Positions 16,203-24,627 of a stretch of DNA of 43,222 nucleotides are shown here, one piece after another. The position numbers and the translations under genes are program-made. Source of the stretch: Lachnoclostridium sp. UBA3775 (lineage in GTDB: Bacteria; Bacillota; Clostridia; Lachnospirales; Lachnospiraceae); assembly GCA_002369525.1 (NCBI GenBank), contig DFFN01000068.1:1-43222 (forward strand), written 5' to 3'. The notes beneath the pieces are model-generated. The model was not told the origin of the DNA, did not search any database, and saw nothing but the letters and a program-made list of their open reading frames with translations. Every line of letters starts with the position of its first letter. Position 1 is the stretch's first letter.

Positions 16203-18778
16203 GAAAGATAGCTTTTTTTTATAAAAATATGCACAGGATGACGCCTGATCTGAGGGAGTACTATCTTTTGGCGGTGGAAATGGCTAAAAATCCCGAAAAT
16301 CAGGTATATTATGTCGCACCTCCGGATAATTCAATTGTAAAACTGATGGCAGAACAGAATGTTAAGTATTTTAATGTTCACAGCGGAAATTATGCTCCGC
16401 TTGAGGATGCGGTATTTGTCGCATCCCTTGACTGCGCTGTTTATCTTTTGGAAGTGTTACAGAATATCCCCGGGGCCAGGGTGCTGTTCTGGAACTGTTC
16501 GGAAGTCTGCAAAGAATGGCTTGAGGGCGAGCTTTCAATGTTCTCTCTTGATGCCAAGAGATTATATACTGTTATCAACAATAAAAAAGGCCTGGCTTTC
16601 GGATCGGGTAATATGCTGCTTGATCTGAAAAGTGAGACGGGGATTGATTTTGATAATATATTTATACCTCATTCATTTACGGTCAGAAAGGATTTTGAGT
16701 ATGAAAAATCCGGAAAAAGGGAATTTGAAGGGACAATACATATAGGCTATGTCGGATCTCCGGACAGTCCTGAGCTTTGGAATCTGGCGGAAATAATCCA
16801 CGGAATTGATGATGAAAGGAATTATATTATACATGTCAGCGGCGGTGATATTGATATAAATGATTATACCAAAGAAGACAGTCCTGAATTTTTGATGAAA
16901 TTCAGTCGTTACGTGCCTAAAATAAGATTTGAGTTTGCAGGTCAATTAGGGTTTGAGAGGCAGATGGAATATTTCCGGAATACTGCTGATTTTGTTGTGG
17001 CGAACGGGTTTTCGGCTATGATTGCCGTTTATTCCGGAGTGCCGGTGTATATTTGTCCCCGGATTGATGCGGAAAAACATACAGTTACGGACAGGTTCTG
17101 TCCGATTGAAGCAATGAAAGAGTATTCTCTTTCCGCTTCGGAATATTATGCGTATACAAAGGGATTGCCGAACATATCCCTGGAAACTGTAATTGAAGAA
17201 AACCTCGATGATAAAGCAAGACAGGATAAAATAGAACAACAGTATGATTATGTGTCCCATAATCATTCAATGGCAACCGCAAAAGAAAAATTGAATGAGG
17301 CATTGGAAAAATGCACATTGACCGTTGCCGACATGAAACAAGCAGGCTTGTTTGAGAAAATAGAAATAATCATAAAGAAAAAAAGATCAAAAGAGGTCAG
17401 AAGCTATTCTTCTCTCGTCAAGGCTGCAAAAGAAAAAATAGAATATAACGAAATCCCGAAATCGGAACGGAATAAAGAGAAGTGGGAGAAAAGGAAGAAT
17501 ATAATAAAAAAACCGGTCAAAGCCGTTTATGATAAAGTAAAGGACTTTGAAAAGGCCAGAGAATATAAAAAAGTATATAACGGTTATCCCGAAAAGATTA
17601 AAGCCATCAGAAAAATTTATGCCGAAAACAAAGTTCTTAAGGTGGCCTTTTTGACTATTTTTGACTCGGTTTTTCCCGGACAGCCTGTATTTGAAAAAAT
17701 GCTTGCCATGGATGAGTTCGATCCGTATATCATAGTTATGCCGGATGTGGATAAATTCAGAGGCTTTGAATATAGGATAAATACGTATAATAAGGCATAT
17801 GGTGAATTCTCGAAGAGATACGGAACGGAACATGTTCTTCACGGATATAAGGTGTATGAGGATGAGTATCTGGAGCTGGGAGAAGAATATCCGATAGTGT
17901 TTTTCGCGAACCCTTATGAAAACATGGCGCATCCTTATCATGATTTATCGTATTTCCTTGATAAAAATGTGCTTCCTTTATATATATGTTACGGATTTGC
18001 TGCGTTAAAGTATGTAAGGAATTTATATAAGCTGGATTTCTATAATATGGTGTGGAAGGTCTTTCTGGAAAGTGAAATGAATTATAAGGATTATGTTAAG
18101 TATGCACCCATGAAAGGTTTAAACACATATATTTCCGGATATATTAAAATGGATGAGCTTGCAGAATGCAAAATAAACCAAAACAGAAGGAAGCGAATCA
18201 TTATCAGTCCTCATCATACTGTGATGGGATGGGATAAACTGAATCTTTCAAACTTTTTAAGATATTCGGATTTCTTTCTGGAACTTGCAGACAGGTATCC
18301 GGATATAGATTTTGTATTTCGGCCGCATCCTATGCTGTTCAACAATCTTGTTCAGCGTAAAATGTGGTCAAAGGAGCGTATAAAAGAATACCTGGATACA
18401 ATAGATAATAAGCCGAATATGTTTTACGATGATTCCGGAGAGTATTTTGAGCTTTTTGCCAACAGTGACGGTATGATTCATGACTGCGGTTCGTTTATAG
18501 GTGAGTATCTTTTTACCGAAAAGCCATGCTGTTATATGTTAAAGTCACCGGCCGATCTGGAGAATGTCTTTTTGCCGATAGGGGAAAAATGCATGCAAAG
18601 CTATTATAAAGCCTATAATCAGTCGGATATAATCAGCTTTATAGAGGATGTGGTGGTTAACGGTATAGACCCCATAAAGAAGAGAAGAGAAAGATTTTGC
18701 AGGGAGACGTTAAAAATATACCATCCCAACTGTAAAGACAGAGTTATCGATCTGCTCGAGAAGACATTGATAAAATAA
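16199..18778 (+). CDS. Bifunctional protein: GT4-like domain fused to TagF-like polyol-phosphate transferase domain
   Basis: An 859-residue protein that appears to hold two GT-B units. Residues about 1-370 look like a retaining GT4 enzyme: IRFEFAGQLGFERQMEYFRNTADFVV followed by GFSAMIAVYSGVPVYICP. A charged Lys/Glu-rich helical linker spans about 375-470. Residues about 475-859 resemble the CDP-glycerol/CDP-ribitol phosphotransferase family (TagF/TagB). Seen there are FPGQPVFEKMLAMDEFDPYI, SPHHTVMGWD (His672-His673), FRPHP (708-711) and DDSGEYFELFANSDGMIHDC with GEYLFTEKP. Usual family members have TDYSS where this has HDCGS. The cytidylyltransferase gene directly after it supports a CDP-polyol donor. 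The domain split is a reading of motifs, not a structural result. Confidence 0.72.
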   Translation: MRKIAFFYKNMHRMTPDLREYYLLAVEMAKNPENQVYYVAPPDNSIVKLMAEQNVKYFNVHSGNYAPLEDAVFVASLDCAVYLLEVLQNIPGARVLFWNCSEVCKEWLEGELSMFSLDAKRLYTVINNKKGLAFGSGNMLLDLKSETGIDFDNIFIPHSFTVRKDFEYEKSGKREFEGTIHIGYVGSPDSPELWNLAEIIHGIDDERNYIIHVSGGDIDINDYTKEDSPEFLMKFSRYVPKIRFEFAGQLGFERQMEYFRNTADFVVANGFSAMIAVYSGVPVYICPRIDAEKHTVTDRFCPIEAMKEYSLSASEYYAYTKGLPNISLETVIEENLDDKARQDKIEQQYDYVSHNHSMATAKEKLNEALEKCTLTVADMKQAGLFEKIEIIIKKKRSKEVRSYSSLVKAAKEKIEYNEIPKSERNKEKWEKRKNIIKKPVKAVYDKVKDFEKAREYKKVYNGYPEKIKAIRKIYAENKVLKVAFLTIFDSVFPGQPVFEKMLAMDEFDPYIIVMPDVDKFRGFEYRINTYNKAYGEFSKRYGTEHVLHGYKVYEDEYLELGEEYPIVFFANPYENMAHPYHDLSYFLDKNVLPLYICYGFAALKYVRNLYKLDFYNMVWKVFLESEMNYKDYVKYAPMKGLNTYISGYIKMDELAECKINQNRRKRIIISPHHTVMGWDKLNLSNFLRYSDFFLELADRYPDIDFVFRPHPMLFNNLVQRKMWSKERIKEYLDTIDNKPNMFYDDSGEYFELFANSDGMIHDCGSFIGEYLFTEKPCCYMLKSPADLENVFLPIGEKCMQSYYKAYNQSDIISFIEDVVVNGIDPIKKRRERFCRETLKIYHPNCKDRVIDLLEKTLIK

Positions 18779-18792
18779 GGAGGAATGAGCTA

Positions 18793-19506
18793 ATGAATGT
18801 GGCTTTGATAATTGCGGGAGGTTCCGGTAACAGGATGCATCAGGATATTCCCAAGCAGTTTATTACAGTGAATGAGAGACCTGTAATTGTTTATACTCTG
18901 GAAGCCTTTGAAAAGCACCCGGGAATTGACGCAATAGCGGTAGTGTGCATAGAAGGCTGGGAGCAGGTACTAATGGCATATGCAAAACAGTTTAACATTA
19001 CAAAATTAAAATATGTTGTGCCCGGCGGAAAAAACGGACAGGATTCGATAAGGAACGGCGTATTAGAACTGGAAAAGCATTTCAGCCCGGATGACCTGGT
19101 GCTCATCCATGATGCGATTCGCCCCATGGTATCGGCAGAGATTATTTCGGACAGTATAAGGGTTGCTTTGGAATACGGCAACTCCGTTACGGTCATACCT
19201 TGTGCCGAGGCAATGATGGAAACGGAGGACGGAAATGTATCCGTAGGAAGTTACCCGAGAAACAGGCTTAAAAGGACACAGACTCCCCAGACGTTCAGAA
19301 TAGGAGATATCTGCGATCTGCACAGACGTGCTTTGGAAAAAGGAATAACCAATTCGGTAGCTTCGTGTACGCTTATGATTGAGATGGGAGAACAGGTGTA
19401 TTTTTCGGCGGGGTCCGAAAAAAATATAAAACTGACTACAGTTGAGGATATTGATATTTTTAAAGCGCTTTTGGCCGCAAAACGGTCTGAGTGGCTGAAG
19501 GGATAG
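18793..19506 (+). CDS. IspD/TarI-family cytidylyltransferase (probable CDP-polyol synthesis)
   Basis: A 237-residue CTP-dependent nucleotidyltransferase. The signature IIAGGSGNRM with PKQF binds CTP, and VLIHDAIRP and RTQTPQTFRI are the other two family blocks. Both IspD (isoprenoid pathway) and TarI (ribitol-5-phosphate) share this pattern. Location between a TagF-like transferase and a sugar-modifying SDR, inside a polysaccharide locus, favours a polyol- or sugar-phosphate substrate over methylerythritol phosphate. AAGGAGGA lies eight bases upstream of the ATG. The protein has normal length and all expected motifs, so it is probably active. Confidence 0.85.
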   Translation: MNVALIIAGGSGNRMHQDIPKQFITVNERPVIVYTLEAFEKHPGIDAIAVVCIEGWEQVLMAYAKQFNITKLKYVVPGGKNGQDSIRNGVLELEKHFSPDDLVLIHDAIRPMVSAEIISDSIRVALEYGNSVTVIPCAEAMMETEDGNVSVGSYPRNRLKRTQTPQTFRIGDICDLHRRALEKGITNSVASCTLMIEMGEQVYFSAGSEKNIKLTTVEDIDIFKALLAAKRSEWLKG

Positions 19507-19510
19507 TGTT

Positions 19511-20563
19511 ATGACAATATATGAGAGCAAAGATTGGATACAAGCGCTTGATCAGGAACTGAATGCCTTGGATTTACACAGTCTTGCCGGTAAAAAAATC
19601 CTGGTTACAGGCAGTACAGGATTGATATGCTCTGCCGTTATCGACCTTCTTATCAGATGGAATGAGAAGAATAATGAAAAAATAATCATTGCCGCTGCGG
19701 GTCGTGAAAAAAGAAAGATTGAAAGCAGATTTGGCAGGTTTCTTGAAAAAGAATGGTTTGATTTTGCAGAATATGATGCAACAAAAGAGTTGCATTTCGA
19801 TGGCTTTCGTTATGATTTTATTATTCACGGAGCCGGTAATGCGGCGCCGGGAAACATTGCAGCCGAACCTGTTGAGACTATGGTGAGCAATTTTATCGGG
19901 CTGAAAAATCTGCTGGATTACGCTTTAAAAGAAGGCACTGAAAGAGTTCTTTATATTTCGAGCTCGGAGGTGTACGGAAAAAAGGAAAACAACGAGCCCT
20001 TTTCCGAAGAGGAGTACGGGTTTGTCGATATTCTGAATCCAAGAAATTCGTACTCGGTCGGAAAACGTGCCGCGGAAACCCTGTGTGTTTCATACGGAAA
20101 AGAATATGGTGTCAATTCGGTTATAGTACGACCCGGTCATATCTACGGACCGACGGCAACACCGACAGATAACAGGGTTTCTTCTGCCTGGGTATATGAT
20201 GTGGCAAAAGGAAAAAATATTGTAATGAAAAGTGAGGGCAATCAGATTAGAAGTTATTGCCACTGTCTTGATTGCGCCACAGCTATTTTAACCGTTCTGC
20301 TAAAGGGAGAATCATTAAAGGCATATAATATTTCAAATCCGGAATCGGTGATTACCATTAAGCAGATGGCGGAAATTCTTACGAGGGTTTCAGGTACCGG
20401 ATTGCTTTTTGAGCTGCCGACGGAAGCGGAAAAGAGCGGGTTTAATCCGATGAATAATTCATCCCTTGACAGTATTTCTCTGAGATCTTTGGGATGGAAC
20501 GGAATTTTTGATGCCGCAAGAGGATTTGAACATACGTTCAGAATTGTCAAGCAATTATTATAG
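19511..20563 (+). CDS. Extended SDR, NAD-dependent epimerase/dehydratase/reductase
   Basis: A 350-residue extended short-chain dehydrogenase. The Rossmann motif reads LVTGSTGLICSAVI, with Cys at the position of the last Gly of the usual TGxxGxxG. The catalytic block is ISSSEVYG and the YxxxK pair is SYSVGKRAAE. VRPGHIYGPT follows, as in UDP-glucose epimerase relatives. It starts four bases after the cytidylyltransferase stop, a spacing that suggests they act in one pathway. A CDP-linked keto intermediate or a pentulose derivative could be its substrate, giving a CDP-alditol, but dehydratase or epimerase activity on another nucleotide sugar is equally compatible with the sequence. Confidence 0.85.
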   Translation: MTIYESKDWIQALDQELNALDLHSLAGKKILVTGSTGLICSAVIDLLIRWNEKNNEKIIIAAAGREKRKIESRFGRFLEKEWFDFAEYDATKELHFDGFRYDFIIHGAGNAAPGNIAAEPVETMVSNFIGLKNLLDYALKEGTERVLYISSSEVYGKKENNEPFSEEEYGFVDILNPRNSYSVGKRAAETLCVSYGKEYGVNSVIVRPGHIYGPTATPTDNRVSSAWVYDVAKGKNIVMKSEGNQIRSYCHCLDCATAILTVLLKGESLKAYNISNPESVITIKQMAEILTRVSGTGLLFELPTEAEKSGFNPMNNSSLDSISLRSLGWNGIFDAARGFEHTFRIVKQLL

Positions 20564-20653
20564 CTCAGGAATATTTTTTCTTGGCACTATAAAAGAGTAA
20601 AAATAAAGTAATAATATATAAGGAAAGTGTCCTGTCGGATAGGTGAAAGATTT

Positions 20654-23440
20654 ATGAGTTTTGTGACTGCACTATATACGATCTTTATAAGACCGTTAGA
20701 ACTGCTTTTTGAAGTTATTTACGTTATTTCAAACAGAGTAATTCAAAATCCGGGAATGTCAATAGTGGCATTGTCGCTTGCCATGAATTTCCTGGTGCTG
20801 CCGCTTTACAGAAGAGCGGATGAACTGCAGGCTCAGGAACAGGAAATAGAGAAAAAACTGAATAAACGCGTAACGCATATAAAGAAAACATTTAAAGGCG
20901 ATGAGCGTTTTTTGATGCTGCAGGAGTTTTATCGCCAGAATAATTACAAACCCATATATGCGTTAAGGGGATCTTTTTCACTGCTTCTTGAAATCCCGTT
21001 CTTTATAGCGGCATATAGGTTTTTATCGGGTCTGGAAATGATAAAAGGAATTTCCTTCGGACCTATAAAAAATCTGGGAGAACCGGATAATTTATTGAAC
21101 ATCGGAAGCCTGCCGATAAATGTTCTTCCGATTCTGATGACGTTAATCAACATTGTTTCGAGCGCAATTTATACCAAAGGAATGCCGTTAAAGAGTAAGA
21201 TACAGCTAAATGTTATGGCACTTATATTCCTTGTTTTTCTGTATAAATCGCCGGCAGGTCTTGTTTTTTACTGGACGCTTAACAATATTTTCTCCCTGGT
21301 TAAAAATGTTTTCTATAAACTGAAGAATCCCGCACGTGTCCTTGAAATCATCGCTTCCGTTACCGGGTTTATATGCATACTGTTTTTTGGCATGTTTTAT
21401 ACCAGGCATCTGTTGAAAAGAAGAATATTCTTTATCGGATGCGGTATACTGCTGCAGATCCCGCTGATTATAGGGCTTTTAAGGAAAAAACAGGACCTTG
21501 GCCGGAGCGGTTGCGAAAGCGGTACGAAGATAAACTCGAATCGAAAACTGTTTTTGTTAAGCGCACTGGTGAACACGGCTTTGATCGGTATTGTTATTCC
21601 GATGTCGGTCATAAGTGCTTCGCCGTCCGAATTTATTGATATAGCTTACTTTGGAAATCCTATAGGCTATTTATGGTTTTCCGGGCTTCTTGCCATAGGA
21701 ACGTTTATTGTCTGGATGGGGATTTTCTACGGACTTGCAAGCGAAAAAGGAAAATCCCTGATGTCATCCTGCAATTGGATTTTGGCCTGCATCATGGTTT
21801 TTGACTTTATGGTTTTCGGCAGCGGATACGGAAATATTTCTTCGTCCTTCCAATTTGACAAGAATCCGGCAGTGCCGTTAAAAAAACAATATATTAATTT
21901 CGCGGCAATAATTCTGATTGCTTTTGCCGCCTATTTAATAAGCAAAAAACTGAGTAAGCTGGCTGAATTTATATGTCTGGTAGGGTTGACGGCTCTTGTT
22001 GTAATGGGTGTTTCGAGTGTTAAGAAAACCAACCATGAATTAAATACAAAATATACGTATGTAAAAAAACAAGTCGAGAGCATGAAAAATATTAAGGATG
22101 AAGGACTTGTTCATCTCAGCCGTAACGGCAAAAATGTTGTTGTAATAATGCTGGATCGTGCAATCGGCAGTTATATTCCGTATATAATGGGCGAAAAGCC
22201 GGAACTGATTGACCAGTTTGACGGTTTTACATATTACGGCAATACTATGTCTTTCGGTAAAACCACTATTACCGGCGGACCGGCTCTGTTTGGCGGCTAT
22301 GAATATATACCGGATATGATCAATTCAAAAAAGGATGAACTGTTCAGGGAAAAACATAATCAGTCGAGCCGGCTGATGCCTGTTTTGTTTTTAAATAACG
22401 GGTTTAAGGTAAGGGTATGCGAACCTCCGCTTGCGGGATGCAATTATATACCTGACCTGTCAATTTTTGACGATTATCCGGATATCAAGGTATATACCCT
22501 GAATAAAAAATATAATTCCGTTGAAAGCAAATCCAATGATATAGCCGAAAAAATGCGGGAAAGAAATTTTTTCTGCTACAGCATTTATAAAGCTGCACCC
22601 TTGGTTTTGCAGGAAAGCCTCTATAATGACGGATTATATAACGACGCCAACGCAAACGGAGGCGTAAAAACACTTACGGTTCAAATCAAGGAGAGCGTTT
22701 CAAAAGCTCATGGCCTGGACAAACTGTTTTCAAATATTTTTGGAGTTATAAGCAATCTGGATACCATGACCAAGATTGAAAACTCTGATGAAAAGAATTA
22801 TGTATTTTTTAGCAGCGATATTACCCATCAGCCCAATATTCTTCAGAAACCCGATTATGTGCCTTCGGTTGTAGTTGATAATACTGAGTATGATAAAGAT
22901 ATTAAAACCCGGTATGTATATGACGGAGTCCATATGAAAATGGATGATGCGGAAAGCGTGGCTCATTATGATGTGAACATGTGCGCCATGATTCAGCTTG
23001 GAAAATGGTTTGATTACCTGCGTAAAAATGGTGTTTATGACAATACCAGGATCATTCTTGCTTCAGATCATGGGTACTCCGGCAGACAGTTTGATAATCT
23101 GATCGTTCAAAAAAAGCTTGATATCATGAGTTATTCGTGTCTGCTTATGGTAAAAGATTTCGGCGCAAAAGGATTTGTTTACTCTGACGAATATATGACG
23201 AATGCGGATGTTCCTTCCCTGGCATTCAAGGGGCTGATAGATAATCCCGTCAATCCTTTTACAGGTAATCCAGTATCTTCGGCGGCAAAAGAAAACCATA
23301 ATTTCAGCACTATAAGCAATGATGTAAAGATGGAAAAATTCAGGGATGGATATACTTATCCTGACAATACCGAGTATTATAGCTTCAAAGGAGATAATAT
23401 TAAAAATACAGATGGATGGACTTACATAGGTAAGAAATAG
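20654..23440 (+). CDS. YidC/Oxa1-like domain fused to LTA-synthase/sulfatase-like phosphotransferase domain
   Basis: A 928-residue polytopic protein with an unusual architecture. Residues about 15-230 match YidC/Oxa1: NPGMSIVALSLAMNFLVLPL, a charged cytoplasmic helical loop, LLLEIPFFIAAYRFLSG, INVLPILMTLINIV and SPAGLVFYWTLNNIFSLVKN. The groove Arg conserved in insertases aligns with Asn (NFLVLPL). Several more membrane helices follow (about 235-460). Residues about 490-850 form an alkaline-phosphatase-superfamily domain with VVIMLD (Asp501), FGKTT (Thr537, aligning with the LtaS nucleophile), a candidate metal-site His725 and ASDHG (Asp805-His806). AGGTGA seven bases upstream supports the ATG at 20654; a GTG at 20627 is also in frame. 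A role in adding or moving a phospho-substituent on a lipid-linked glycan is inference. Confidence 0.82.
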   Translation: MSFVTALYTIFIRPLELLFEVIYVISNRVIQNPGMSIVALSLAMNFLVLPLYRRADELQAQEQEIEKKLNKRVTHIKKTFKGDERFLMLQEFYRQNNYKPIYALRGSFSLLLEIPFFIAAYRFLSGLEMIKGISFGPIKNLGEPDNLLNIGSLPINVLPILMTLINIVSSAIYTKGMPLKSKIQLNVMALIFLVFLYKSPAGLVFYWTLNNIFSLVKNVFYKLKNPARVLEIIASVTGFICILFFGMFYTRHLLKRRIFFIGCGILLQIPLIIGLLRKKQDLGRSGCESGTKINSNRKLFLLSALVNTALIGIVIPMSVISASPSEFIDIAYFGNPIGYLWFSGLLAIGTFIVWMGIFYGLASEKGKSLMSSCNWILACIMVFDFMVFGSGYGNISSSFQFDKNPAVPLKKQYINFAAIILIAFAAYLISKKLSKLAEFICLVGLTALVVMGVSSVKKTNHELNTKYTYVKKQVESMKNIKDEGLVHLSRNGKNVVVIMLDRAIGSYIPYIMGEKPELIDQFDGFTYYGNTMSFGKTTITGGPALFGGYEYIPDMINSKKDELFREKHNQSSRLMPVLFLNNGFKVRVCEPPLAGCNYIPDLSIFDDYPDIKVYTLNKKYNSVESKSNDIAEKMRERNFFCYSIYKAAPLVLQESLYNDGLYNDANANGGVKTLTVQIKESVSKAHGLDKLFSNIFGVISNLDTMTKIENSDEKNYVFFSSDITHQPNILQKPDYVPSVVVDNTEYDKDIKTRYVYDGVHMKMDDAESVAHYDVNMCAMIQLGKWFDYLRKNGVYDNTRIILASDHGYSGRQFDNLIVQKKLDIMSYSCLLMVKDFGAKGFVYSDEYMTNADVPSLAFKGLIDNPVNPFTGNPVSSAAKENHNFSTISNDVKMEKFRDGYTYPDNTEYYSFKGDNIKNTDGWTYIGKK

Positions 23441-23459
23441 ATAAATACGTGAGAAATTA

Positions 23460-24614
23460 TTGACAAAAAGTATCCTGTGGGATAATATTATCAATAAAAT
23501 TGCGGGCTCGGCCCCCGGAAAGGTTATTATTAATCCTGTGAAAAAACAGAGAACAGCAAATATTGAACTTCTTCGGCTTTTTGCCATGTGCGGTGTGGTA
23601 TTTCTGCATTATTATAATGGTTCTATAGGCGGAGGAATTAAATATGTACCCAAGGGCAGCAAGAATGAATTTGTTCTTCAGCTGCTTGAATCTCTTTTTA
23701 TCTGCGCTGTAGATACTTTTGTGATTATTTCCGGCTATTTTTTATCAAAAAGCAACAGACGTACAGTCGGGAAGTGCATCAATTTGCTGGTTCAGCTGTT
23801 GGTCTTCAGAGTAGCGTTTTACTGGATTTATATTGCTAAGGGATTGAGAACATACAGCAGGAAGACATTCATCAGAGAAATACTTCCGGTTAACTGGTTC
23901 GTGATTCTGTATATTGTTTTATATCTTGTTTCGCCGCTGATCAACAAGGCGTTTTGCGGGCTTCCTGTCAAAAAGGAAACCAACAGGAGTATTACGATAC
24001 ATACGGCGGTGCTTGGAGTGTTTCTGCTTTTCAGTGTATGGCCGACTTTTGTTGATGTGTTATACCAGAAAACAGGTGACGAGTTCCGCGGTTTAAGCAC
24101 ACTGGGAATGTATGGCAGCGAAAGAGGGTATACCATAACCAATTTTATTCTGTGCTATATTATCGGATTATATGTCGGTGTCGGTGAAGGATTTAAATAT
24201 GTTAAAAAGCGTGTAATCATACCGATATGGCTAGCCTGTGTTGTCATTATTGTTTTTTGGGCGTACAGGAATACGTATAATGCTTATGAATATTGTAATC
24301 CTGTTGTGGTAATTGAGGCTTTGTCGGTATTTTTACTGTTTTTAAAAATAAAAATTCCCGAGGGTCATCTGACTAATATTATAAATACAATTTCAAAATG
24401 TTCTTTCTCGGTATATCTGCTGCACGGATATTTTATCAGATATATAAAGATAGAAACATATGTCAGAAGAAGGCTTCCGGAAATGTGTCTTCATATTTGC
24501 GTAAGCATAGGCGGAATAGTTGCTGTATGTTTTGCCATTGATTTTGTTTATGGTTTGCTGTATGGTTTGGTCAAGAAAAAAGTTGATGGAATAGGGGAAT
24601 ACAGGATAGAATAG
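23460..24614 (+). CDS. Acyltransferase 3 family membrane protein
   Basis: An integral membrane O-acyltransferase of the Acyl_transf_3 family, up to 384 residues with about ten hydrophobic segments. Family markers are NIELLRLFAMCGVVFLHYY near the N-terminus (the Arg-x-x-Ala and the catalytic His), DTFVIISGYFLS (the SGY/F motif), and FSVYLLHGYFIRY near the C-terminus. Such proteins commonly acetylate or succinylate surface polysaccharides from the membrane. The start is uncertain: the TTG at 23460 has a poor ribosome binding site, and a GTG at 23538 just before the conserved core is an alternative. It follows the YidC-fusion gene closely and may be cotranslated. Confidence 0.88.
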   Translation: MTKSILWDNIINKIAGSAPGKVIINPVKKQRTANIELLRLFAMCGVVFLHYYNGSIGGGIKYVPKGSKNEFVLQLLESLFICAVDTFVIISGYFLSKSNRRTVGKCINLLVQLLVFRVAFYWIYIAKGLRTYSRKTFIREILPVNWFVILYIVLYLVSPLINKAFCGLPVKKETNRSITIHTAVLGVFLLFSVWPTFVDVLYQKTGDEFRGLSTLGMYGSERGYTITNFILCYIIGLYVGVGEGFKYVKKRVIIPIWLACVVIIVFWAYRNTYNAYEYCNPVVVIEALSVFLLFLKIKIPEGHLTNIINTISKCSFSVYLLHGYFIRYIKIETYVRRRLPEMCLHICVSIGGIVAVCFAIDFVYGLLYGLVKKKVDGIGEYRIE

Positions 24615-24627
24615 AAGGATAAAAAAT

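Noticed and set aside
20581..20609. Possible promoter (TTGGCA, 17 bases, TAAAGT) before the YidC-fusion gene
   Set aside because: Only four of six bases match at the -10, and the AT-rich gap offers several equally weak alternatives.
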